Assembly: GCA_006226595.1 (NCBI GenBank)
Contig: SBGP01000066.1
Coordinates: forward strand, 1-64,000
Length of the DNA: 64,000 nt
From: Deltaproteobacteria bacterium
GTDB lineage: Bacteria; Myxococcota_A; UBA796; GCA-2862545
Direction: 5' to 3'
In this document: one piece after another, positions 1 to 7,001 of the stretch
Layout of the letters: each line of letters begins with the position of its first letter
Position numbering within the stretch: the stretch's first letter is position 1
Program-made: the position numbers and the translations under genes
Notes under the pieces: model-generated
Seen by the model: the letters and a program-made list of their open reading frames with translations, nothing else
Databases searched by the model: none
Told to the model about the DNA's origin: nothing

Positions 1-550
1 GCACGAGCTCGTGCACGAGGACGGCCTCGAGCTGTTGCGGCGACAGCCGGGCGAGCAGGGCGGCGGGCAGGAGCACCGTCGGACGCAGGAAGCCGACGGC
101 CACCGGGCTCATCTCGCGCGGCACGAGGCGCAGCGCGGCCATGGCCGGCGCGCCGACCCGATCCTTGAGGCGCTCGAAGCGCGCCTGCAGGTCCGGTGGC
201 GCGGAGATGCCGGTGAAGTGCAGGTGCTCGATGCGGAGCAGCTCGACCAGCGCCTGGGTGCCGGTGAGCACGACGCCGACCGTCCACGCGCCGACCAGCC
301 ACGCGTGCCAGCCCATGCTCGCCTCGGCGACCGCCGTGCCGGGTCCACCCACGGCCCCCGGGGGCTGGGAGAGCAGGAACGCGGTGGTCGCGATGGGGGC
401 CCACGCCATGAGGGACAGGCCGACCACGCCCGTGGCGTAGCGGCGGCGAGGGCACTGCTGCGCGTGGAGGAGCACGGCTGCGCCAGCACCGATGCCGGTG
501 AGCTGCCACAGCGAGTGCAGGAGCGAGGTCGCGAAGGCTTCGAGAATCAC
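1..550 (-). CDS. BlaR1/MecR1-like M56 peptidase, truncated by window edge
   Basis: Partial integral-membrane zinc peptidase of the M56 (BlaR1/MecR1) family, which in known systems senses an envelope signal and relieves repression by the partner BlaI repressor. The visible 183 residues hold hydrophobic segments, then the family stretch SPVAVGFLRPTVLLPAALL and the start of the zinc motif (VHELV). The window ends inside the HExxH motif, and the next partial codon begins with C, which fits the second His. The start is GTG at 550, overlapping the BlaI stop as GTGA, so the two genes are translationally coupled. Whether a periplasmic sensor domain follows cannot be seen. Family assignment is firm; the inducing ligand is unknown. 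Confidence 0.85.
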   Translation of the reverse strand, partial: MILEAFATSLLHSLWQLTGIGAGAAVLLHAQQCPRRRYATGVVGLSLMAWAPIATTAFLLSQPPGAVGGPGTAVAEASMGWHAWLVGAWTVGVVLTGTQALVELLRIEHLHFTGISAPPDLQARFERLKDRVGAPAMAALRLVPREMSPVAVGFLRPTVLLPAALLARLSPQQLEAVLVHELV

Positions 551-918
551 GTGTCCTCCATCTGGTCGAGCAGCGCGCGGATGGCGTCGATTTCTTCGGC
601 CGAGGCCGGCCGCTCGGAGAGGGCCGCGAGCACGAGGCGCGTCGGCGAGCCCGCAAAGGCCCGGTCGACGAGGTCGGCGACGAGGTTTCCCTTCATCGCC
701 TTCTCGCTGTGCGTCGGCGTGTAGATGTGGCTGCGCGAAGAAGTGTCGCGAACGACGAAGCCCTTCTCGAACATCACCTGCAGCATCTTGAGCACGGTGG
801 TGTAGCCAAGGTCTCGCTCGGCGCTCAGGACGTCGTGGACCTGGCGGACCGTGGACGGCCCGTGCTGCCACAGCACGTTGAGGATCTCGAGCTCGGTGTC
901 GGTGGGTTTCTTGCTCAT
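547..918 (-). CDS. blaI: BlaI/MecI-type winged-helix transcriptional repressor
   Basis: A 123-residue protein matching the BlaI/MecI/CopY family in length and sequence. The N-terminal winged helix contains TDTELEILNVLWQHGPSTV and YTTVLKMLQVMFEKG, and a short C-terminal helical dimerisation region follows. The family represses its own operon and target genes until cleaved after activation of the partner M56 peptidase, which is encoded next with a 4-base overlap. ATG at 918 was chosen over an upstream in-frame TTG at 954 because GGTGGGGA precedes it and the family begins at this point. A dyad at 954-967 lies just upstream and may be its operator. No beta-lactamase gene is visible in the window, so the regulated function is unknown. 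Confidence 0.88.
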   Translation of the reverse strand: MSKKPTDTELEILNVLWQHGPSTVRQVHDVLSAERDLGYTTVLKMLQVMFEKGFVVRDTSSRSHIYTPTHSEKAMKGNLVADLVDRAFAGSPTRLVLAALSERPASAEEIDAIRALLDQMEDT

Positions 919-953
919 GGTCCCCACCGTATCGACACCCCTGCGATTGATCA

Positions 954-981
954 ACGAAAAGTTTCGTATGTTTGTTTTCGT
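954..981. promoter_or_regulatory. candidate BlaI operator (dyad plus extra half-site)
   Basis: An AT-rich patch in otherwise GC-rich DNA. Perfect arms ACGAAA and TTTCGT flank two bases at 954-967, and a further half-site TTTTCGTA lies at 974-981. It sits 36 bases upstream of the blaI start codon, where an autoregulatory operator is expected. Its sequence differs from the TACA/TGTA operators of Staphylococcus and Bacillus, so binding by this BlaI is inference. Confidence 0.45.
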
Positions 982-1076
982 AGTTCTTCGAGTGGCTTTT
1001 CAAGCGGGTCGGCAGGCGGTTCGGTCATCGGGGCCGCGTCCGCGGATCGCTCGTCGTGGCCCCCTACGCGGAGGGT

Positions 1077-2597
1077 TCAAGGCGTGAGGTAGAGCTCCCA
1101 ACGGTCGAGTTGCTCGTCCTTGCACACGACCTCGACCCCGACCTCCTGGCCGACCCCCAGGCGCACGGCGCCGCTCGTCTTGCCGCGGAACACCACGCCC
1201 TCGGCCTCGGCCCGCTCGCCCCAGTGCTTCTCGAGGTGAGCGCGGTACACCTTGACCTCGATGGCGGGGTCGTCGAGCTGCACGAAGGCCTTGCCCTGAG
1301 ATACCTCCATCACCGTGCCGCGCCGCGCGCGCCCGGCGGCGAGATCCTCGGCGAACAGCTGGTCGAGCACCAGGCGGTTGGCCTCCTGGTCGAGCTCTCG
1401 CTGCAGGCTACGCGCGGCGTCGCTCGCGTGAATCACCGCCTCGCGTAGCGCCCCGTCCGCCCAGCCCAGGCTCTCGGGGAAGGGGGCACCGCGGAGCTTC
1501 TCGACGGTCTCCTCGTGCAGGAACACACCGACGATCTCGCGCATGGGCGCGGTGAAGCGACCATAGACCTCGGCGCCGACGCCGTGATGGCGTCCGGGTT
1601 CGGCCTGGAACACGGCCCGGCCGCTCGAGCGCATCGCGGCGTGGTGGATGGCCTGGGCCACGCGACCTTCCTCGCCCGCGCGAGGCAGGCGACGAAGCCA
1701 GGCGGCGAGCCCTTCCTCGTCGGGCTTCCACCGCCACTGCTCCATGTGGTGTGCGGCGAGCACCGCATCGGCGTGGCTGACCAGCCGTCGCAGCCGCTCG
1801 TGGCTCGGCGGCTCGTGCACCCGGTAGATCGGGTGCGGGTCGGGGTGGTCCTCCTGGAGGAAGCGGGCGCCCACCTCGTTGGTGAGCAGCGAGATCTGCT
1901 CGTTGTAGCGCTCGACGTCGAGGCGCTCGTCACTGACGGCGACGAAGCTTCCATCGCCGTCGTCGAGGTGCACGACGACCTCCTTGCGACGGAAGTGCAC
2001 GACGTGGCGCGCCTCGGCCAGGGCCAGCCGCTTCTCGCCGACCGCCTTGAGCGCGAGCAGCTCGGCCTCCAGGCCCGGGGCCGGGCTGTCACCGCCGTCG
2101 TAGAAGCCCTGCACCTCGCCCCACGCCAGCTTCGCGCGGCTGTGCACACGGGCGCGCTGAACGCGGGTGTCGCGCACGTGGCCCGAGGCGTCGAGGGTGA
2201 CCGACCACACCAGGGCACGGCGGTCGACGTAGGGGTTGAGCGAGATCAGGTCCTCGGAGAGCACCTTGGGCAGCATCGGGATCACGAGTCCCGGCAGGTA
2301 GAACGAGGCGCCGCGACGCAGGGCCTCGGTGTACAGCGCCGTTCCGGGGCGCACGTAGTACGAGGCGTCGGCGATGGCGTAGTGCACCCGGTGTCCCTCG
2401 CCGAAGGGCTCGATGAACACGGCCTGATCGAGGTCCTTGGACGTCGTCTCGTCGATGGTCACGAACGGCATGGCCGTGAGGTCGACGAGGTCGTCGCTGT
2501 CGATGCCCGGGTGGGCAACCCAGTGCCGGGCCTCGTCCATCACCGCGTCCGGGTGCGCGGGATCGAGGCCGTGTTCGGCGAGCAGGGCGTCGAGCAT
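1077..2597 (-). CDS. RNB-domain (RNase II/R family) protein
   Basis: A 506-residue protein whose core matches the RNB catalytic domain of 3'-5' exoribonucleases. It shows the active-site loop TIDETTSKDLDQAVF (residues 47-61), the DASYYV strand, and the LPGLVIPMLPKVLSEDLISL block. A small OB/S1-like C-terminus begins near GTVMEVSQGKAFV; there are no N-terminal cold-shock domains, so it is shorter than RNase II or R. Aspartates 49, 55 and 57 are present, but the position equivalent to the fourth conserved Asp (E. coli RNase II D210) is Gln58. ATG at 2597 is preferred over GTG at 2609 because GGAGGAG lies just upstream of it. It is probably an RNA-turnover enzyme or RNA-binding relative; activity is uncertain because of the substitution. 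Confidence 0.8.
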   Translation of the reverse strand: MLDALLAEHGLDPAHPDAVMDEARHWVAHPGIDSDDLVDLTAMPFVTIDETTSKDLDQAVFIEPFGEGHRVHYAIADASYYVRPGTALYTEALRRGASFYLPGLVIPMLPKVLSEDLISLNPYVDRRALVWSVTLDASGHVRDTRVQRARVHSRAKLAWGEVQGFYDGGDSPAPGLEAELLALKAVGEKRLALAEARHVVHFRRKEVVVHLDDGDGSFVAVSDERLDVERYNEQISLLTNEVGARFLQEDHPDPHPIYRVHEPPSHERLRRLVSHADAVLAAHHMEQWRWKPDEEGLAAWLRRLPRAGEEGRVAQAIHHAAMRSSGRAVFQAEPGRHHGVGAEVYGRFTAPMREIVGVFLHEETVEKLRGAPFPESLGWADGALREAVIHASDAARSLQRELDQEANRLVLDQLFAEDLAAGRARRGTVMEVSQGKAFVQLDDPAIEVKVYRAHLEKHWGERAEAEGVVFRGKTSGAVRLGVGQEVGVEVVCKDEQLDRWELYLTP

Positions 2598-2640
2598 GAG
2601 CTCCTCCACGGACGCAGCGTATCAGCGGGCGAGGTCGGCT

Positions 2641-2681
2641 CCCCGAAACCGAAGAAGCCCCGCTGGCGGAACCAACGGGGC
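2641..2681 (-). terminator. rho-independent terminator after the MscS gene
   Basis: Read on the minus strand, a 10-base-pair GC stem (arms at 2672-2681 and 2657-2666, one G-U pair, 5-base loop) is followed by the T-rich tail TTCTTCGGTTTC. It lies 21 bases after the MscS stop codon, on the correct strand. Confidence 0.8.
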
Positions 2682-2701
2682 GAAGGGCGATGCGGCGAGG
2701 G

Positions 2702-3532
2702 CTACTCGGCGGGCGCCTGGTGGACGACGATCTGGTCGAACGGGATCTCGATGCCGCGGGCATTGAGCTCGTTGTAGATGTTGCTGCGCACCTGGTGGTT
2801 CACCGCGAGAAGGTCGGCCGCGTTGCACCACGGCATGACGCTGAAGTTCAGTGAGCTCGCAGCCATGTCGACGAAGGCGACGGCGGGGGCCGGCTCCTCG
2901 AGGACGAGATCGCACTTCTTGCACGCGGCGAGCAGGGCCTCCTGCACCGCCTCGAGGTCAGCGCCGTAGGCTACGCCGGCACCAATGCTCGCGCGCAGGG
3001 TGCCCTCGCGGGTGAAGTTCTTGATCACGCCGCCGATCACCGAGCTGTTCGGCAGGATGATCGTGTGGTTCTCGGCGGTCATCAGGGTCGTCGCGAAGAG
3101 GCCGATGTCCTTGACCTTGCCGGTCTCGCCGCCGGCAGTGACGCGGTCACCGATGACGAAGGGCCGGAAGAACAGGATCATCACGCCGCTCGCGAAGCTC
3201 GACAGCGAGCCCTGCAGGGCGAGGCCGACGGCGAGACCAGCGGAGGCGAACACCGCGACAAGCGACGTCGTCTCGATGCCGACCTTGCCGAGGGCGGCGA
3301 TGACGGCGGCGGCGATCACGGTGTACTGGGCGATGCTCGCGAGGAAGCGCTTGAGGGCCTCGTCGAGCTTCGAGCGCTCACCGGCGCGAAGCACCGCGCG
3401 GTTGGCCCACTTGCTCGCGATCCAACCGGCGAACATGATCAGGATCGCCATGAAGAAGCCCGAGAAGAGCGGGAAGGCCATGTCGTAGTAGGCCTTGAGC
3501 TGTTCGGGGGTCATGGATGCAAAATCAGGCAT
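2702..3532 (-). CDS. MscS-family small-conductance mechanosensitive channel
   Basis: A 276-residue inner-membrane channel that in this family opens under membrane tension to release solutes during osmotic downshock. Two N-terminal membrane helices are followed by the pore helix, with the typical small-residue pattern ASAGLAVGLALQGSLSSFASG, and the beta-domain motif RPFVIGDRV. A cytoplasmic domain containing ILPNSSVIGGVIKNFTREG follows. The length equals that of E. coli MscS. ATG at 3532 has GGAG 9 bases upstream; a longer reading from 3568 lacks one. It ends at a strong terminator, so it closes its transcript. The DUF481-like gene lies immediately upstream on the same strand. Confidence 0.92.
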   Translation of the reverse strand: MPDFASMTPEQLKAYYDMAFPLFSGFFMAILIMFAGWIASKWANRAVLRAGERSKLDEALKRFLASIAQYTVIAAAVIAALGKVGIETTSLVAVFASAGLAVGLALQGSLSSFASGVMILFFRPFVIGDRVTAGGETGKVKDIGLFATTLMTAENHTIILPNSSVIGGVIKNFTREGTLRASIGAGVAYGADLEAVQEALLAACKKCDLVLEEPAPAVAFVDMAASSLNFSVMPWCNAADLLAVNHQVRSNIYNELNARGIEIPFDQIVVHQAPAE

Positions 3533-3557
3533 GGGGTGACTCCAGAGTCGGGTCGAT

Positions 3558-3584
3558 GCGCCAGGCACGAAAGGGTGCCGGCGC
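3558..3584 (-). other. stem-loop between the DUF481-like and MscS genes
   Basis: Arms GCGCC/GGCGC and GGCAC/GTGCC form a 10-pair stem with one bulged base and a 6-base loop. It lies 21 bases after the DUF481-like stop and 26 bases before the MscS start. No T-run follows on either strand, so an mRNA-processing or partial-attenuation role is only a guess. Confidence 0.4.
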
Positions 3585-3604
3585 GAGGCAGTCGGGGACG
3601 GAGG

Positions 3605-4405
3605 CTAGAGGATGGAGGCCACGAGGGTCACCGTCGTGGTCTGGTCCAGCTTCCGGAAGCCCTCGACGGGCTTGTTGTCGAAGGTGATCTGGTTGCCGAA
3701 GCGCAGCGAGAACATGTCCGACAGCTTGGTGGTGACGGCGGCCTTGTTGTATAGGCGGAGGTCCGCGGTATCGAGGAAGTTCTCGTAGACCTCGATGCTC
3801 TCCTCGATGCCTACGTTCTCGTTGAACTTGTGGGTGAAGTTCACCATCGCGCGGCCGGCGAAGATGTGGATCATCTCGCCGCGCACGCCGTCGACGAGCT
3901 GCCACTCCTGGGCGTCGTCGACACCGAGCTCGGCGAGCAGGGTGGTCTCGTCCGTGCCGATGAGGGTGCGGCTGTAGCCGACCTGCTCGTGGGTTCGCAG
4001 CGACAGGCCCGCGTAGTAGTCGTGCAGCGCGCCGCCGAGGAAGTACAGCGAGTCGTGGTCGGAGAGGTAGAAGTCGTACCGCGCGTCGATGAAGTACTTC
4101 TGCGCCGTCTGCTTCATGGCGACGCCGCGCTCGGCGTCGTCGAGGGTTCCGCTACCGTCGGCGTCGACGCGGGACCTGCCGATGTTGGCTCCGAGCACGG
4201 TGCCGACCTTGCTCCGGGCCCACTTGTACGAGCCGTTCATGCCGCCCGTGAGCAGGTAGAACTCGGTGTTTCCGGTCGTGTACTGACCTCCGAGCTCCGC
4301 ACCGAGGTGGGCCTCGGGGGCTTCGGCGGCCTCTCCCTCCTTGTCCGTCTCGGAGAAGTCGGTCTCCTGGGCAAAGGCAAACGTGGCGAGCAGCAGTGTG
4401 AACAT
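3605..4405 (-). CDS. DUF481-like outer-membrane beta-barrel protein
   Basis: A 266-residue secreted protein. The signal peptide MFTLLLATFAFAQ is followed by an acidic linker and then alternating amphipathic strands typical of a small outer-membrane barrel. The GNTEF segment near the start and the GYSRTLIGTDETTLLAELG block resemble DUF481 (YdiY-like) salt-stress barrels. A canonical 12-residue EF-hand loop, DADGSGTLDDAE, sits in one extramembrane segment, suggesting calcium binding. ATG at 4405 was chosen because GGAGGT lies 7 bases upstream and the signal peptide then begins at residue 1. A long dyad lies in the leader region (4446-4473). Exact function unknown. Confidence 0.7.
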   Translation of the reverse strand: MFTLLLATFAFAQETDFSETDKEGEAAEAPEAHLGAELGGQYTTGNTEFYLLTGGMNGSYKWARSKVGTVLGANIGRSRVDADGSGTLDDAERGVAMKQTAQKYFIDARYDFYLSDHDSLYFLGGALHDYYAGLSLRTHEQVGYSRTLIGTDETTLLAELGVDDAQEWQLVDGVRGEMIHIFAGRAMVNFTHKFNENVGIEESIEVYENFLDTADLRLYNKAAVTTKLSDMFSLRFGNQITFDNKPVEGFRKLDQTTTVTLVASIL

Positions 4406-4445
4406 GTGACCTCCAATCAGGTGGCGATGCATACGACCGGCATCC

Positions 4446-4473
4446 CTGTCACCCACTTTCAAGTGGCTGACAG
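4446..4473. promoter_or_regulatory. 28-base dyad upstream of the DUF481-like gene
   Basis: Arms CTGTCA-C-CCACTT and AAGTGG-C-TGACAG flank a 2-base centre, giving 12 of 13 paired positions per arm. The symmetry is far beyond chance for this length. The 2-base centre disfavours an RNA hairpin terminator and no T-run follows, so a dimeric repressor or activator site is more likely. It lies 41 bases upstream of the DUF481-like ATG and 45 bases past the stop of the M14 gene. Confidence 0.6.
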
Positions 4474-4517
4474 CCGTCTGTCGTCGAACGGTGCGGTGCG
4501 GGCCTGTGGATCAGCGA

Positions 4518-5198
4518 TTATTGCGGTTCGAGCAAGCCAAGCGTCTCGAGCATGAGCTCGACCACGCGGCGCTGCATGCGGACGCGGCGCGCCTCGTCGA
4601 AGCCCATCCACGTCTCGACGCACACGCCGATGCACCCGAAGGCGTCGACGATGACCTCGGTCGAGCTCGTCGCGACAGGGAAGAAGTGGGTGGCCCAGCG
4701 CTCGGCGTCGTCGGTGAGCTCGGCGTTGAGTCGGTCGACCACGGTGCCGACGAGCGGTGGCATCGGCTTCACGCCGTACACGAGCGTCTGGCCGAAGCTC
4801 GGGTGCACGTTCGGGTCGTAGCGCTTGTGGGACTCGTGGAGGGTCGCGACCAGGGCCGGCGCCTCGTCGCGCACGAGGTCCATGAAGACCGCTGCGAGCC
4901 GTTCCTCGCGCTTGTCGCTGTGGTGGGCGCCGGGAAAGCTCCGGTTCAGGTCGAGGCCTCCCGGCGCGGCACGCTGACGCGCGCGGTAGGCGGGCACGTT
5001 CATCACCGGCACGACGAGCAGGCGACCGCGCGACGGGCGGAGGCCCTCCTCGAGCAGCTCCTGCAGCGCGTGCACGCCGCACACCTCGTCCCCGTGGATG
5101 CCAGCCTGGATCAGCGCGGTGGGACCGGGCTCTTCGGCCTCCATCACCGTGAGGTGCACGTTGGGGGCGAGGACGTAGTGGCCTTCGGGGCGCGGCAT
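4518..5198 (-). CDS. M14-family AstE/aspartoacylase-like zinc deacylase
   Basis: A 226-residue cytoplasmic protein of the succinylglutamate desuccinylase/aspartoacylase group of M14 metallopeptidase folds, which remove acyl or amino-acid groups with one zinc ion. The zinc site is visible as HGDE (first His and Glu) and LHESH (third ligand His), with the substrate motif LDLNRSFPG between them. A catalytic Glu candidate occurs in the C-terminal VCVETWMG. It is shorter than AstE, covering mainly the catalytic core. ATG at 5198 overlaps the stop of the upstream aldolase gene by one base (TGATG), so the two are co-translated and may act in one pathway. The substrate cannot be read from sequence. 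Confidence 0.82.
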   Translation of the reverse strand: MPRPEGHYVLAPNVHLTVMEAEEPGPTALIQAGIHGDEVCGVHALQELLEEGLRPSRGRLLVVPVMNVPAYRARQRAAPGGLDLNRSFPGAHHSDKREERLAAVFMDLVRDEAPALVATLHESHKRYDPNVHPSFGQTLVYGVKPMPPLVGTVVDRLNAELTDDAERWATHFFPVATSSTEVIVDAFGCIGVCVETWMGFDEARRVRMQRRVVELMLETLGLLEPQ

Positions 5199-6211
5199 CA
5201 GGGCTCCGTGAGGGGGAGGTGAGGGGTGTTCTCGCGGTGCTCGGCGAGCTCCTCGTAGAACGAGCGGGCCTCGTTGCGGAGGTCGGAGGCCATGCGCGCG
5301 ATGGCGGTGCGGGGGTGCTGGTTGAGCCAGCCGGTGATCCCGTACGGCGCGGAGTAGCCCCAGCGGAGCGTGTCCTTGAGCGGGGCGTAGCGCGGGATCA
5401 GGTCGAGGACCGGGCGCACGTCGTGCCGCGGGTCGTCGAGGTACATGAGCAGCAGCTCGAGCGGGCAGTTGCCGGCGCCTCGGCCCATGCCGTAGACGGT
5501 GGCATCGATGATGTCGACGCCCTCGTCGATCGCGGCGATGGCGTTCGCGAATGCGGTCTGCTGGTTGTTGTGCAGGTGGGCACCGACGAGCTGGTCCGGT
5601 CGCAGCCAGTTCTTGTACTTGCGCACGAGGTAGCGGAGGTGGTGCGGGTACATCGCGCCGAAGCTGTCGACGATGGACACCGCGGCGACCTGGCTGTCGC
5701 GCAGCCGCGCCAGGAAGGCATCGACCTCCTGCGGCGTGTTGCGGGTCACCGCCATCACGTTGAGGTGCACCTCGTAGCCCAGCTCGATCGCCTGGTGGGC
5801 GAGGGTGACGGCATCGGGCACGTCGTGGGCGTAGGTCGCGATGCGGAGGACGTCGATCAGGCTGTCCTCGGCGGGGCGCAGGTCCTCGATGTCGAGGCGG
5901 CCCATGTCGGCCATCACCGACAGGCGCATGTCGCTCTCGCGCGCCACGCGGCGGAGCAGCTCCTCGGGCACGTTGCGCCAGGGCCCGTCGTGCTCGCCGC
6001 GCGCATGGGCCGACGTGAAGTAGCCGATCTCCATGATGTCCACGCCCGCCCCGAGCAGGCCCTCGAAGGTCGAGGCGACGAGGTCCTCGGGGAACTGCCA
6101 GGCATTGGTGCAGCCGCCGTCGCGGATCGTGCAGTCGAGTACGGCCACGTCCCGGCGTCGGTCGGTCATCAGGCCGTCCGGGCAGCAGCTGACGCGGTAG
6201 TCGAGCCCCAT
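5198..6211 (-). CDS. DRE-TIM metallolyase/aldolase (HMGL-like)
   Basis: A 337-residue TIM-barrel protein of the HMG-CoA lyase / isopropylmalate synthase / 4-hydroxy-2-oxovalerate aldolase superfamily, divalent-metal enzymes acting on 2-oxo or acyl-CoA substrates. The N-terminal metal/catalytic motif reads DCTIRDGG, the metal-binding HLHNN lies mid-barrel, and VYGMGRGAGNCPLE matches the C-terminal aldolase signature. No C-terminal regulatory or DmpG communication domain is present. ATG at 6211 has a perfect AGGAGG 6 bases upstream; a longer reading from 6295 does not. It is co-translated with the M14 deacylase gene. Closest type may be 4-hydroxy-2-oxovalerate aldolase-like; the exact substrate is open. 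Confidence 0.82.
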   Translation of the reverse strand: MGLDYRVSCCPDGLMTDRRRDVAVLDCTIRDGGCTNAWQFPEDLVASTFEGLLGAGVDIMEIGYFTSAHARGEHDGPWRNVPEELLRRVARESDMRLSVMADMGRLDIEDLRPAEDSLIDVLRIATYAHDVPDAVTLAHQAIELGYEVHLNVMAVTRNTPQEVDAFLARLRDSQVAAVSIVDSFGAMYPHHLRYLVRKYKNWLRPDQLVGAHLHNNQQTAFANAIAAIDEGVDIIDATVYGMGRGAGNCPLELLLMYLDDPRHDVRPVLDLIPRYAPLKDTLRWGYSAPYGITGWLNQHPRTAIARMASDLRNEARSFYEELAEHRENTPHLPLTEP

Positions 6212-6359
6212 GGGAGCCTCCTGGGAAGTGAGTGCCGTATCTACGCGGGCCCATGCGTGCACGCCGCGGAATCGACGCGCGGCTGAAGTGTTCATTCCCG
6301 TGCCGGGGAGGCTGGGCTACAGTGCGTGGCGACGCCCCGACCCGTGGCCAGGAGGAACG

Positions 6360-7001
6360 TTGCTCGCGCTGTGGCTGTCGCTCGCACAGGCTGGACCGCT
6401 GCCCATCGTGGCGGTGGGGGACGGGCTGGTCGCCGGACCGGCCGCGTCCGAAGCGGGCGCGGAGCCCGCGAGCAGCTGGGTTGCCGGCCTCGGGGACTGC
6501 CTGAGTGAAGGCGCACCCGGGCGCTACGCGGTGGTGGATCGGGTGCGGGCCCGCGAGACCGCGGTGACCGCGATGCAGGTGGTGGACAAGGCGCGTGCGG
6601 CCAAGCCGAAGCTGGTCGTCGTCGGTGTCGGCGCCCAGGAAGCGATTGCTGGCGGTGACGTGGCGCAGTTCTCTGCCGAGCTCGGTCAGCTCGTCGAGGC
6701 GCTCAAGGACAGCCGCAAGCCCGCGGGCCTCGTGCTCGTCGGGGTCGTGCCCGCCAGTGCCGAGGACCAGGATGCGCTCGATGCGCGCATCGCCTCGTGG
6801 AACGAAGCGATCGCGACCACCGCGACCTCGCATGGTGCGGTGCACGTCGACCTGTGGAAGGACTGGCCGCGGGAAGCGGCTGAGCGCAGTGCGCTCACCG
6901 GCCCGGGATACAGCCTCACCGACCAGGGTCACGCGCGCGTGGCCGCGGCGGTTTGCGACGCCGTGCTCTCGTGGAAAGATGGCCCCGAGGAGACTCCATG
7001 A
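6360..7001 (+). CDS. secreted SGNH/GDSL-like protein lacking the nucleophile
   Basis: A 213-residue exported protein with an N-terminal signal sequence LLALWLSLAQAG and an SGNH-hydrolase-like layout. Block I reads AVGDGLVAG, where the canonical GDS serine is Gly; a block III-like VVVGVGAQEAI and a block V-like LTDQGHA (Asp and His) are present. With the serine gone, ordinary esterase activity is unlikely, so it may be a binding or scaffolding derivative. TTG at 6360 was chosen because AGGAGG lies just upstream and the signal peptide then starts at residue 1. It overlaps the next gene as ATGA. Confidence 0.6.
   Translation: MLALWLSLAQAGPLPIVAVGDGLVAGPAASEAGAEPASSWVAGLGDCLSEGAPGRYAVVDRVRARETAVTAMQVVDKARAAKPKLVVVGVGAQEAIAGGDVAQFSAELGQLVEALKDSRKPAGLVLVGVVPASAEDQDALDARIASWNEAIATTATSHGAVHVDLWKDWPREAAERSALTGPGYSLTDQGHARVAAAVCDAVLSWKDGPEETP

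Noticed and set aside
4518-6932. One 804-residue minus-strand frame and similar fused frames at 7670-10321, 24781-27405, 30385-32403 and 40704-42209
   Set aside because: Each is a real gene's C-terminal part run on into an out-of-frame shadow of the upstream gene. Ribosome sites and family starts place the true start codons at the 4-base overlaps.
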